Assembly: GCF_000499845.2 (NCBI RefSeq)
Contig: NC_023759.2
Location: forward strand, 37,161,785 to 37,225,784
Length of the DNA: 64,000 nucleotides
Origin: Phaseolus vulgaris
Taxonomy: Eukaryota; Streptophyta; Magnoliopsida; Fabales; Fabaceae
Direction of reading: 5' to 3'
In this document: positions 1-9,750 of the stretch, piece after piece
How positions within the stretch are numbered: the stretch's first letter is position 1
Layout of the letters: the number at the start of each line of letters is the position of its first letter
The notes under the pieces: generated by a model
The model's database searches: none
Seen by the model: only the letters and a program-made list of their open reading frames with translations
What the model was told of the DNA's origin: nothing
Position numbers and translations under genes: made by a program

Positions 1-297
1 CAACGTTGTTCTTCCTTTAAAGTAGTAAGCACTAGATATAGAAACATTCTATTTGATTTAATCTTTGCGTCTTTAAATATATATTTATTCTTCAAATAGT
101 TTCTTTATCTACATAAATTCAACTGGTGAAGCTTTGGCGATTTTGGACTTGAATCTTTCTCTTTTCAGCTTTTCAGCATTGTTCATCTTTTCTTCTTATT
201 TAACACTTGATTTAGAATATTATGATATGTAATTTAATGCATTGTATCACTTGTTTACACTTTGAGACATTATGATTCTTGTATTTCTTTGTTTCAG

Positions 298-362
298 TTG
301 ATCGGCATAAGTTTGGTCTTCAACAAGATGTTGACATACGTGTTGCGCATATGAGAGAGATG
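298..362 (+). pseudogene. CNL relic, end of coiled-coil/linker region
   Basis: The stretch reads DRHKFGLQQDVDIRVAH followed by MREM in one frame. It matches the linker just before the NB-ARC domain of the three intact CNL genes here (DRHKFGLETIDVD in CNL-2). Only about 22 codons are recognisable. The preceding bases end in a T-rich run and CAG, which looks like a splice acceptor, but no partner exon was found. It is most likely the remnant of a further CNL copy lying just outside or mostly deleted. The match is clear; the history is inference. Confidence 0.7.
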
Positions 363-626
363 TACTTGTTTTATTTTTTTTTATCTTAATTAGAATAACA
401 TGGGGATTTATTAAAATTTCACATAGTAAAGATTGAGATTGAAGATAAACATAAATTACTAAAATAAGACTAGTTTTAAATTAAAAACGATGCCAAAAGA
501 CCTCAATTATTATATGCAAATTTTATGAGAATAAAGGAAAATCCTGAGATCATCTACGATGATAAAACGTGGTCGGCAAACAAAATAGAAGACACGAGAA
601 TAAAATCATTCCAGTGTGTACAGAAG

Positions 627-632
627 TTGACT
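627..632 (+). promoter_or_regulatory. W-box core upstream of CNL-1
   Basis: TTGACT fits the WRKY-factor W-box (TTGAC followed by C or T) and lies 47 bp before the CNL-1 start codon. WRKY factors commonly control resistance genes. A six-base match occurs by chance often, so function is only a suggestion. Confidence 0.3.
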
Positions 633-678
633 TTGAGACAAGAGCTTTGCGTTGTTCAGATCTCTGGTGTTTGGGTTC

Positions 679-3279
679 ATGACCATGGTCGAATCGTTTC
701 TCTTCAGCATCGCCGACTCACTCATAGCAAAGCTTGCGTCTCAGCTGTATGAAGAAGCTTCTCGGGTGATGGGTTTGTACCACCATCTGCAAGAGTTTAC
801 ACACACTCTCTCGTTAGTGAAGGCTGTGTTGTTGGATGCTGAGCAAAAGCAGGAGCACAACCATGAGCTGCGGGAATGGCTAAGGCAGCTCAAACGTGTC
901 TTCTCCGATGCCCAAGATCTGTTGGATGAATTTGAGTGCCAAACACTGCAAAATCAAGTTGTCAAAGCTCATGGTACTACCAAAACCAAGGTAGGTCGCT
1001 TCTTCTCAAGCTCTAATCCACTTGTTTTTCGTTACAAGATGGCTCAACAAATTAAAGATATCACCAACAGACTAGACAAGGTTGCAGCTGATAGGCGTAA
1101 GTTTGGGCTTCAAACAATTGATGTTGACACACGTGTTGTGCATCGGATAGAGATGACACACTCCCATGTGAATGATTCAGATGTGATTGGAAGGGAACAT
1201 GACAAAGGAAAGATCATACATATTTTGATGCAGAAGAATGGCATTGATATTGATAAAAGTCTCTCTGTTATCCCCATTGTGGGGATGGGAGGTTTGGGAA
1301 AGACCACACTTGCAAAGTTTGTGTTTAATGACGACAGGATAAACGAGTGCTTCCCATTGAAGATGTGGGTGTGTGTTTCTGAAAACTTTGACATTAAGCA
1401 AATGATTGTTAAAATCATCAATTCTGCTAACGATTCTGCTTCACACGCTCATGCTCCTGATTTCCAACAGAATTTGAACATACTAGACATGGAGCAACTG
1501 CAAAATCAATTGAGAAACAAACTTGCTGGTAAAAAATTCTTACTCATCTTGGACGATGTATGGAATGAAGACCGTGTTAAATGGGTTGAGTTGAGGAATT
1601 TAATACAAGTAGGTGCTGCTGCTGGAAGTAAAATTCTAGTGACTACACGCAGTCACTCCATTGCATCTTTGATGGGCACGGTTTCCTCTCACATTTTACA
1701 AGGTCTTTCTTTGGAAGATTCAACGTCTCTGTTTGTCAAATGGGCATTTAAAGAAGCAGAAGAGGAAAATTATCCTCATTTGATAAACATTGGCAGAGAT
1801 ATTGTGAAAAAATGCAGAGGGGTTCCATTGGCAGTGAGAACTATAGGGAGTTTACTATTTTCCAAATTCGAAGCAAATGAGCGGGAATATGTGAGAGACA
1901 GTGAAATTTGGAATTTGCCACAGAAAAAAGAGGATATTTTACCTACACTCAAATTAAGTTATGATCTTATGCCATCCTATTTGAGGCAATGCTTTGCTTT
2001 GTTTTCCCTTTATCCAAAGGATTACGAATTCGTCAATTTCGAGGTAACTACGCTTTGGGGTGCACTCGGACTCCTTGGGTCTCTGAAAAAGAATATGACA
2101 CAAGAAGATGTTGCCAATCAGTATTTCAATGAACTACTGTCAAGATCTTTTATTCAAGATTTTGTCAGCTGTGGGACAGCTTATACATTTAAAATACATG
2201 ACGTGGTGCATGATCTAGCCCTGTTTGTGGCAAAAGATGAGTGTCTACTTGTAAATTCCCACATTCGATGTATACCTGAGAGTATTCGTCATCTGTCTTT
2301 TGTTGAAAACGATTTGGATGGCAAATCATTCAGTGCAAAATCAGTAGGTGTGAGAACCATTCTCTTTCCTAAGGATGGTGTGGGTGCCAATAGTGAAGCT
2401 TTCTTTACATTGGTTTCAAGGTACAAATACTTGCATATTTTGGATTTAAGTTATTCTTCTGTTGGAACTTTGCCTGGTTTCATTGGGAAGTTAAAACATT
2501 TGAGATATCTCAGTCTTTATAATAATAAGAAAATCAGGGGACTCCCTGATTCTATTTGTGAGCTTCAAAGTTTGCAAGTGTTGGACCTTGGTGGATGCCA
2601 GGAGCTGGAAGCATTGCCCAAAGGACTAAGAAAATTGATCAGTCTCCGAGATTTTGTCATAACCACAAAGCAAGCTGTTTTGCCAGAGAATGACATTGCA
2701 AACTTGAGCTGTCTTCAGTATTTGACTATTGAATGTTGTGATAATGTGGAGTCTTTATTCTCAGGGATAGAACTTCCTCATCTGAAAGCATTAAATGTTA
2801 GTAGCTGTAAGAGACTACAGTATTTGCCACTTGACAGTAAGCATTTTCCTGCATTAGAGATTTTGTGTATTAGGATTTGTGACAAATTGGGATTGTCCAA
2901 GGGTCCTGAAGATCAGAAGTTCATCTTAAAGTTAAAAACAATACTATTTACTTCACTGCCACAGCTAGGGACATTGCCTCATTGGCTTCAAGGATCTATT
3001 AGCACATTACTATCCTTGAGACTAGAACACTGCCACAATCTCGAGGTGCTTCCGGATTGGCTGCCAATGCTAACTTCTCTGAAAGCACTTGACATCACAG
3101 ATTGCCCGAAGTTGCGTTCTCTTCCAGATGGCATCAATTGCCTCACTGCCCTTGAACGTTTGGAAGTCATAGACTGTCCTGAATTATTCAGAAAATTCAC
3201 TCTGCAAGTTGGAGAGCATTGGAACCAAATGTCACATATCAAACGGATTAGCATGTTTGAAAGAAAAGATCTGGAATAA
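679..3279 (+). CDS. CNL-1: CC-NB-ARC-LRR disease-resistance protein (RGA-like)
   Basis: Probable intracellular immune receptor of the non-TIR class, 866 residues, single exon. An Rx-type N-terminal coiled coil comes first, with DAQDLLDEFE at about residue 77 (the EDVID-type region). NB-ARC follows: P-loop GMGGLGKTT at 202, kinase-2 LLILDDVW at 288 with the Trp typical of CNLs, GSKILVTTR, GVPLAV at 381, CFALFSLYP, and HDVVHD ending at 512 (VHD in place of MHD). Irregular leucine-rich repeats run from about 585 to the end. ATG 679 (or 685) was chosen because it begins the family start MxESFLFSIAdSL; the frame upstream has no better ATG. No stops or frameshifts. The ligand is unknown. Closest local relatives are CNL-2 and CNL-3. 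Confidence 0.93.
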   Translation: MTMVESFLFSIADSLIAKLASQLYEEASRVMGLYHHLQEFTHTLSLVKAVLLDAEQKQEHNHELREWLRQLKRVFSDAQDLLDEFECQTLQNQVVKAHGTTKTKVGRFFSSSNPLVFRYKMAQQIKDITNRLDKVAADRRKFGLQTIDVDTRVVHRIEMTHSHVNDSDVIGREHDKGKIIHILMQKNGIDIDKSLSVIPIVGMGGLGKTTLAKFVFNDDRINECFPLKMWVCVSENFDIKQMIVKIINSANDSASHAHAPDFQQNLNILDMEQLQNQLRNKLAGKKFLLILDDVWNEDRVKWVELRNLIQVGAAAGSKILVTTRSHSIASLMGTVSSHILQGLSLEDSTSLFVKWAFKEAEEENYPHLINIGRDIVKKCRGVPLAVRTIGSLLFSKFEANEREYVRDSEIWNLPQKKEDILPTLKLSYDLMPSYLRQCFALFSLYPKDYEFVNFEVTTLWGALGLLGSLKKNMTQEDVANQYFNELLSRSFIQDFVSCGTAYTFKIHDVVHDLALFVAKDECLLVNSHIRCIPESIRHLSFVENDLDGKSFSAKSVGVRTILFPKDGVGANSEAFFTLVSRYKYLHILDLSYSSVGTLPGFIGKLKHLRYLSLYNNKKIRGLPDSICELQSLQVLDLGGCQELEALPKGLRKLISLRDFVITTKQAVLPENDIANLSCLQYLTIECCDNVESLFSGIELPHLKALNVSSCKRLQYLPLDSKHFPALEILCIRICDKLGLSKGPEDQKFILKLKTILFTSLPQLGTLPHWLQGSISTLLSLRLEHCHNLEVLPDWLPMLTSLKALDITDCPKLRSLPDGINCLTALERLEVIDCPELFRKFTLQVGEHWNQMSHIKRISMFERKDLE

Positions 3280-4852
3280 AAGTAAATAGAAGAAGTGGAA
3301 AGTTTCAACTACCTTGATAAATGTTGAAGGCCTTTCCTTTCTTTTTTTCTTGGTTTCTGTAATGCAGATTGTTTTTCTAAAGCAATTTTTTTAATTGTGT
3401 ATTGATTTATGTTTTATGGGTGATAGTTGTTACTGAACATCATGGATCGCACTATGGGTGATTGCTTGATGTAGACCATAATTATGATATCTCTTCTATG
3501 TTCCTCTTTCCTTTTTCTTGTATGGAAATTGGGAGTCTCGTAGTCCCTGACAGCTGTTCAAAATCTCTTAATCTTGTGAATTTTATCCTTTTTATAATCC
3601 ATCTTTCGTTTATATTCACATGCCGATGACAATCGAATTATACTTTTAAGAAATATTCAGCTGTTGCAAATTACATGTAGGATTAGAACCTCAATATGGG
3701 ATATGAAGGAGAAATTTAGGCTACCAGTCCACCAACAGGGTATATAAAATTAGAATCTAGTGGTAATAAATGTGATTAAATGGAGCAAATTACTTATGTA
3801 TGCTTCTCTAGCATTTTGTAATTGCAAAAACCAAGTACAAAGCTGAAGGCAATGGAGAAAAGCATGAGCAGGAGTAGTTATATATGTTATGTACTTCCCA
3901 TGACACTCATGTCTCTTTTTTTTCACATATGAAAACATTTTTTTTATAATGGTATCTAATTGATTTCATCCCCTGGATTATCAACCCTGTTAGAGCTTAA
4001 ATGTTTTACAGTCAGAAACAAATATTTTATGAATGAAGTTTCGAATAGCCAGAACATATAGTTATACATGAATAGAAACATTCACTTGTCACTCAAGTAT
4101 AATTCAATTCATACAAAACAGAATTTTGCTATTGAGAAGTTTGATTTGGTACTAAATGAATATCATTTTTGGCGTTTTAAAACTTGTTTCTTATTAAATA
4201 CTTTTGCCATATCAACTAGAACATTGTGAAAATTAGATTTATCTGATGATTTAATAATTTACTGAGGATTACTAAATAGACTCCAATTTGGTAATAATAG
4301 CTGAGTGTCCTTGCCACTTCAACAGTAAACATCTCAGTTTTTACCTGAAACACTTCAGTATTATATGCTGAGTATTCCTTCCTAAAATGGTAATTAAGGA
4401 TTCTTAAAAGTGTGATTATTAGTCAGTGATAAATTTTGATGCAATTTTATGGACCACTGTTGATTGACTATCTGAATCTTGAAGGGTGTACCTTGCAACT
4501 GTTCCAGGCTTCCTGCTTAATGCATGGCTCAAGTAGCGGCATGAAAGTAAATATCAGTTAGCAGGTCTTAAAAGTCAAGGTATTTAAGTTGAGATAAAAA
4601 ATCGTCCTTATATATAATATCTTAATTGAATTGTATGTAATGATAAATAAATTGAGTTTGATCCTATCTATTTATATCCATTTATAGATATAGATAGATA
4701 TGTAGATACGCATATCAAATACTAGTGACAAATTTTTATATAGAAATTTTGCAACTGGAATTGACGAACAACCAATATAAATAATAGCATTGGAAAAAAT
4801 CCAAATTACAAAATCTAATACATAATTATCCAAATCCATATTAGTTTTGATC
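3280..4852. other. Intergenic DNA 3' of CNL-1
   Basis: AT-rich DNA without a credible gene. The first few hundred bases probably contain the CNL-1 3' UTR. The short open frames on the minus strand have no recognisable motif. No clear transposon ends were seen. Confidence 0.5.
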
Positions 4853-6180
4853 AATTTAAATGGATTTATCTCACATCCAACTCCATATGGATTTTAAATC
4901 CAAGCCATTTAATTGGATATGGATTGGATACATTTTTGGATTATCCAAATTGTATTTTGGGTTGGATTTTGACTTGGCCCGATCCAGGTTGAGCCAAGAC
5001 AATTTAGGCGCAGGTTGAGCAAAGTCGACCCAAGTCCACGTCGAGCCGAGCGGGCCCGAGCCGAAGTCGATCCGAGCGGGCCAGGGCCGATATCTAGTCA
5101 TTCAAGCTTGGGTCGATGTTGAGTCGTGCGGGTTGAGGCCGATATCTAGTTGTGCGGGCCCGGACCGATGTTTAGTTGTGCGGGCCTGGGCCGATGTCTA
5201 GTTGTGCGGGCCCGGGCCGATATCTAGTTGTGCGGGCTCGGGCCGATTTTGAGTCGTTCAGGCCCGGGCCAGTGTCGAGCCGAGCAGACCCAAATCAATG
5301 TAGAGGCGAGCGGGCCCAGTCGATGTGGAGACGATCGGGCCCGAGCCGATGTCGAGGCGAGCGGGCCCGGGCTGATGTCGAATCGAGCGGGCTCGAGCCG
5401 ACCGGGCTCGGGCCGATGTCGAGCCGACCGGGCTCGGGCCGATGTCGAGTCGAGCGAGTCTGGGCCCATGTTGATTTCGAGCCGAGTGGGCCCATGCCGA
5501 TGTTGAACAGAGCGGGCCCAGGCCGATGTCGAGTTTAGCGGGCCCGGGCCGATGTCAACCCGAGCCAGCTCAAGCTGATGTCGAGCCAAGCTTGCCCGGG
5601 TCGATTTCGAGCCGAGCAGGCCTGGGCCGATATCGGGCCTGAGTCGGGCGGGCTCGAGCCAATGTCGAGTCGTTCGGCCCAGGCTGATGTCGAGTCGTTC
5701 AAGCCCAGACCGATGTCGAGTCGTTTGAGCCCGAGCCGATGTATAGTCGTTCGGGCCCAGGCCGATGTTGAGTCGTACGGGCCCGGGCCGATGTCGAGTC
5801 GTCCGGGTCGGGGTCGATGTTGAGTTGTCCGGGCCCGAATCGATGTAGAGTCGTCTGGGCACAGGCCGATGTCGAGTCATCTGGGTCGGGGCCGATATCG
5901 AGCCGAGTTGGTCTGCGTCCAGGTTGAGTCGGCTTAGGCCCAGTTCGAGCCAAGTTAGGCTCTGTCCATATCAAAATGGATTTAATGTAATTGACAAAGT
6001 GGATTTAATATAATTAAAAAAGTGGATTTAATCTAGACTAAATCCACTTTAAATGGATTGGAAAAAAATCCAAATATATTTGATCCAGTTAAAGTTGATA
6101 TGGATTTTAAATCCAATCCATTTATTTGGATTTGGATTTAGATTGGATTTTGGAAAATCCAATCCAAGCCCACCCCTAAT
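4853..6180. mobile_element. AT-rich element with a GC-rich core, bounded by direct repeats
   Basis: The borders are rich in TGGATTT and AAATCCA words. The 19-mer ATATGGATTTTAAATCCAA occurs at 4885-4903 and again in the same orientation at 6098-6116, each followed by similar CCATTT-ATTGGAT text. Between them is a GC-rich minisatellite. No coding domain is present. The two like-oriented border repeats and the abrupt base-composition change suggest an inserted non-coding element, but no target duplication was identified and the family was not recognised. Confidence 0.45.
4990..5960. repeat. GC-rich minisatellite, about 26-bp unit
   Basis: About 35 diverged tandem copies of a unit like GGGCCCGGGCCGATGTCGAG plus a short TCGTGC-type spacer. 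The clearest 26-bp spacing is around 5156-5260. Each unit contains GGGCCC and several CpG sites, in sharp contrast to the AT-rich surroundings. Because 26 is not a multiple of 3, open frames appear on both strands, reading Gly/Pro/Ser/Arg-rich repeats. These are by-products of the repeat, not genes. Confidence 0.9.
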
Positions 6181-6299
6181 TTTCAGGAAAGGATGATCCG
6201 TTGATACATTTCTAACATTCTGACTTTAGGTCTATGAGTGAATAATTAGATGAATTAAGTCATCACTTCGATGAATTTATCCTGAAAAGCCTCAACATT

Positions 6300-6369
6300 C
6301 CTACTTCCTTGTGTACTTGTGATTCATAGTGCCTCCTACTTCCTTGTGTACTTGTGATTCATAGTGCCT
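6300..6369. repeat. 35-bp tandem duplication
   Basis: CTACTTCCTTGTGTACTTG and the following 16 bases occur twice in a row, apparently without mismatch. The flanking 6181-7009 is otherwise ordinary AT-rich intergenic DNA with no gene seen. Confidence 0.9.
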
Positions 6370-7009
6370 AGTTTGATGTTAAGAGATCTTGAATAATAAA
6401 GTAAGTTAGGAGAAATTTTTTTCCATAACACTTATGGGAGAGAAAACTAATAAAAACGAAATCAATTCCTCGATGAACTAAAATTAATTTATGCATTATC
6501 TAATTTTTAGAAATTTTTTCTTATTTGTGTGAGGAATTCAAGTATGGTGTATAAAGTCCGATATCGAATAGAGATGAGTAAGAAGTATATAAGCAGGCAA
6601 ACACAAACTCATTGCTTTAAAGTTTTGAGTTAAAAATGGTGTCATGTTTATTATATGAGTTGACTCATGGTTCAAGACTCTTGAATCTATCTCTTGGTTC
6701 TAACCCTTAAAAGAACCCACACAAAATCTAATTTTATCATGGTTATGATTAGCATATGAGCACAAACTATTAGTTAGATCATGACTTCACTTCACCATTC
6801 ACATTATACATTTCATTACACTGAGTTAAATCCCATTCTCGAATGACATATTTTACTTTTTTTCATTTTGAAATTTGTTGTCATTTAAAAAATTCAATTT
6901 TTAATCTAGAGGCAAGTTTTTGTCCAACATGGTTATAGTATGTTCAAGTCCAAACCTTATTTGTTTATATATGATTGATTAATTTATTTTTTAAAATAAT
7001 AGACTTAAT

Positions 7010-7142
7010 TGTGAACAGAGAATATAATTTTTATTTCAATGCTACTTTTCAAATGAGAATACAATCTCTCTAAAATAGTCTTACAATAGATTATTCAAAT
7101 TTCCAAATAAAATTGATGATGACTTTGAGTTTAATGCTAACA
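7010..7142 (-). repeat. 3' LTR of the small Copia element (internally deleted)
   Basis: It aligns to both ends of the 5' LTR at 9329-9569 but lacks about 108 bp in the middle. The polypurine tract lies immediately inside at 7143-7155, which confirms the minus-strand orientation. Confidence 0.85.
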
Positions 7143-7193
7143 AATTCCTCCCTTAAACTCAAACCTTTCATATTCTTCATTCAGATTGTTTTT

Positions 7194-7743
7194 CTAATTG
7201 TCATCGCCCACACTTCCAATTTTATATTTTTCCTTACCCCAACTGCCTCCAATATTTTCCCAGTAGTCACCATACTCTTCTAGATTAGAAGCAACTTCAG
7301 TTTTCTTCACAGCACCAATCCATGCAGAATTTTGAATTGAATTACCTTTACTTTCCCAAACAAAATCTTCTCCACTTTCAGCCTTTGAATTAAAAGGATT
7401 TACGAAAGACTCTGACCTCAACGAGCTTGGAACATAATGATTAGACCATATATCTCTTTCAGATGATGCATCGACAACATTCCATTTACCGTCTTTTCCC
7501 AAATCAAAACCATTATTTTCAAGTAAAACATATGAACCAAGTTTATTATTGTCACAAAGAACTTTACTGCACCTCGCAGACAGATTGCACCCCGCAGACA
7601 TATTGTCTGAAGTATTATTTTATACACTCTCATCAACAATAACAAAAGATGATACTTGTCATTGACCTTTGGTTCTTTTCCCCAGCTTCTTCATAGCTTG
7701 AAGGGCATTTGTAAAATTATAATGGGCTTCTAATTTTCATTGT
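7194..7743 (-). pseudogene. Non-retroviral coding-like segment in the Copia element
   Basis: One frame stays mostly open for about 180 codons with a few stops. It reads KLEAHYNFTNALQAMKKLGK near its start and SWGKEKYKIGSVGDDN at the end. The middle is rich in Asn, Ser, Trp and acidic residues. No integrase, RT, RNase H or gag motif is present, and the family was not recognised. It lies where pol should be. The simplest view is captured host coding DNA, now decayed. An alternative is an element-specific accessory ORF. Confidence 0.4.
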
Positions 7744-7746
7744 AAT

Positions 7747-7935
7747 TCATTCACCTTTTCTTTTTTCCAAAACCAACAAATGGAGTTCTTCAACTTGATT
7801 GCCTCTACTTTCTTTTTCTTTCTCCATATCAACATATTTTTCTTCCAATTTTGTAAACCTTCGTTCCAGTTTATCAAATTTTGCTTCAACACTCTCCAAT
7901 TGAGATGCCAAGCTACTTGATTTTGCCCTTAAACC
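7747..7935 (-). pseudogene. Coiled-coil fragment, NETWORKED1-like, inside the Copia element
   Basis: A 62-residue heptad-patterned stretch bounded by stops, containing SLASQLESVEAKFDKLERRF and then KLEEKYVDMEKEKES. The wording strongly recalls the long coiled-coil region of plant NETWORKED 1 (KIP1-like) actin-binding proteins. That identification is from memory of the family and not searched; any long plant coiled-coil protein could look similar. It sits between the protease remnant and the downstream unrecognised segment of the same retroelement, so it is probably transduced host sequence. Confidence 0.4.
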
Positions 7936-7986
7936 TTAAAGCTCAATTTTTTTCATCACAAAAACACTTCTCCAGCAATGTACTCT

Positions 7987-9312
7987 TTAAGTTGAGTTTG
8001 AACATTCGATTCTTCGCCATCTCCACTTTGCAAGAACACGTCCTGTTTTGTCCTTCAAGTGCAAAATTCGGTCTTTCATAAAAGTTGAATAACCTTTCTC
8101 CAGTAATTGTCCCATACTGAGAATATTATTCTTCGAATCAGGTACATAATAAACATCCTCCATAGTGTCTTGTTTTCCATCCTTTTGAGAAAAACATATT
8201 TTTCCCCGACTTTTGATGGGAACCTTTGTTGAGTTTCCAAAAGACACATGTCCATCTTCTATCTCTTGTATATCAAGAAATAGGTGTTTATGCCCATACA
8301 TAATATTACTAGCACCAGTGTCTAGATACCATATCATGTCACTATCTAGAGTGACGTCTTCATTGGCCATTATGAGAATTCCTTCCTCTTTTGTCTCATC
8401 TTCCTCCACTAAATTTGCACTTTCTTCCACTCTTTTCTTGGCATAGCACTCCTTTGCATAATGTCCATATTTGCCGCAATTGTAACATTCAACATTTGAA
8501 CGATGTGAACGACCACCACGATTACGACCTCGTCCACCCCAGTTTTGTTGGTTCATTTGTCCCATTTCTTCATTGTTGTTTCCATAACCACGACCTTTGC
8601 GTCCATGTCCTCTTCCTCGGTTATGTTGTGCGTACATCACCTTGTCTTCCTTAATGGTTATCTTTGCTTGTAAGGCTTCCTCCAATACTTCTTGCTTCTT
8701 TTTCTTCTTTCATTGTTCATGTGCTTCAAGAGAACCCGAGAGATCATCAATGTTCATCTCTTCCAAGGTTCTTGACTCCTCAATTGCACTTACAACATTT
8801 TCAAAGTCATATGTCAATGACCGAAGAATTTCCTCCACGACCCTTGCATGCGTGAGAGTTTCTCCATTGCGTTTAAGTTGATTGGCTACTGTTTGCACAC
8901 GAGTGATGTAACTAGATACATATTCTAACTCCTTCATCTTCATGGCCTCCAACTCACCTCGTAGAGTTTGAAGATGCATTTGTTTAACTCGGATTGCACC
9001 CTTGAGCACCTTTTCCAAGATGTCCCATGCTTCCTTTGAAGTTGATGCACCAACAGTCTTCTCAAAAATTGCCTCTTCAACAGCTTGATACAACATGTAC
9101 AAAGTTGTCTTATCTTTCGATCGTGTCTCTTTCAACACTTTGTTTTGAGCTGCCGAGTAACCAGTGGTATTTTTTGGTTCTTCAAAACCTTCTTGAACCA
9201 CCTCCCAAGAATATGTAGATCCAAGAAGGACTTTCATTTGGATGCTCCAATTTTCATAATTGACCATCTCTGTTAGTTGAGGCATGGACATATTATTGGT
9301 TATACTAGTCAT
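7987..9312 (-). pseudogene. Copia gag (UBN2-type) with zinc knuckle and protease, broken
   Basis: Starts at ATG 9312, directly after the primer-binding site. The first 200 residues are a Copia gag N-terminus (YENWSIQMKVLLGS near residue 20). A TGA at 8710-8712 interrupts the frame, which then continues in phase with a basic Gly/Arg/Asn region, a CCHC knuckle CYNCGKYGHYAKEC, and an aspartic-protease active site WYLDTGAS. The frame ends at the start of the pre-integrase region. Only one nonsense codon separates the two halves, so gag decayed much less than the missing pol. Confidence 0.85.
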
Positions 9313-9325
9313 AGCTCTGATACCA
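9313..9325 (-). other. Primer-binding site (initiator tRNA-Met)
   Basis: TGGTATCAGAGCT on the minus strand is the classic plant Copia primer site. It lies three bases inside the 5' LTR and directly before the gag ATG. Confidence 0.85.
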
Positions 9326-9328
9326 ATT

Positions 9329-9569
9329 TGTGAACCGAGAATAGAACTTTTATTTCCCTGCTACTTTTCAAATGAGAATACAATCTCTCTAAATAGTCTT
9401 ACAATAGACTTCTCAAATTCTAACCTCTATCTACTAATGAAATCTATACTATAAATTACATTTAAAACCATAGTATAAATGACATTCAAAACAAGAATTA
9501 AAACTAATAATAATTCACCATTCAAATTTTCAAATAAATATGATAAAGACTTTGAGTTTAATGCTAACA
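9329..9569 (-). repeat. 5' LTR of the small Copia element, beside the CNL-2 promoter
   Basis: A 241-bp LTR bounded by TG and CA. Its outer edge is 181 bp from the CNL-2 start codon, and it points away from that gene, so element and gene are head to head. Confidence 0.85.
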
Positions 9570-9623
9570 TTATTATTGTTTGGTGTAAGACAATAACACT
9601 GCAAAATATCTTTCCTCCACTAT

Positions 9624-9661
9624 AGTCAATAATGTAACCCGTTTAATGCCTCAAAAGTCAA
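9624..9661 (-). promoter_or_regulatory. Pair of W-boxes upstream of CNL-2
   Basis: AGTCAA at 9624-9629 and 9656-9661 reads TTGACT on the minus strand, twice within 38 bp and 90-127 bp before the CNL-2 ATG. Paired W-boxes are typical WRKY-responsive arrangements. Function is inferred from the motif only. Confidence 0.4.
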
Positions 9662-9750
9662 TAACAGTTTCCATCGACTTAACTTCTTCCAAAATTTCAA
9701 ACACTGGTTGTTCAGAAAATCTCTTCCACCGTTGCAATTTCCTGATAACC

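Larger units (their letters stand above)
7010..9569 (-). mobile_element. Small non-autonomous Copia element with unusual cargo
   Basis: An LTR element on the minus strand. A 5' LTR (9329-9569) and a shortened 3' LTR (7010-7142) both begin TGTTAGCATTAAACTCAAAG and end CTCxGTTCACA on the minus strand. A primer-binding site matching initiator tRNA-Met sits at 9313-9325 and a purine tract AAGGGAGGAATTT at 7143-7155. Flanks TTAAT and TTATT could be a decayed 5-bp target duplication. Inside are gag and protease, but integrase, reverse transcriptase and RNase H are absent. In their place are coding-like segments that do not look retroviral. Movement would need enzymes from another element. Confidence 0.85.

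Noticed and set aside
5176..5974. Several overlapping open frames on both strands with Pro/Gly/Ser/Arg-rich repeats
   Set aside because: They follow the 26-bp minisatellite in all frames and have no domain or start context; they are composition artefacts.
9646..9750. Upstream ATG extending CNL-2 by 35 residues
   Set aside because: The extension has no family similarity, and the ATG at 9751 has better context and the conserved MAExFLFSIAES start.
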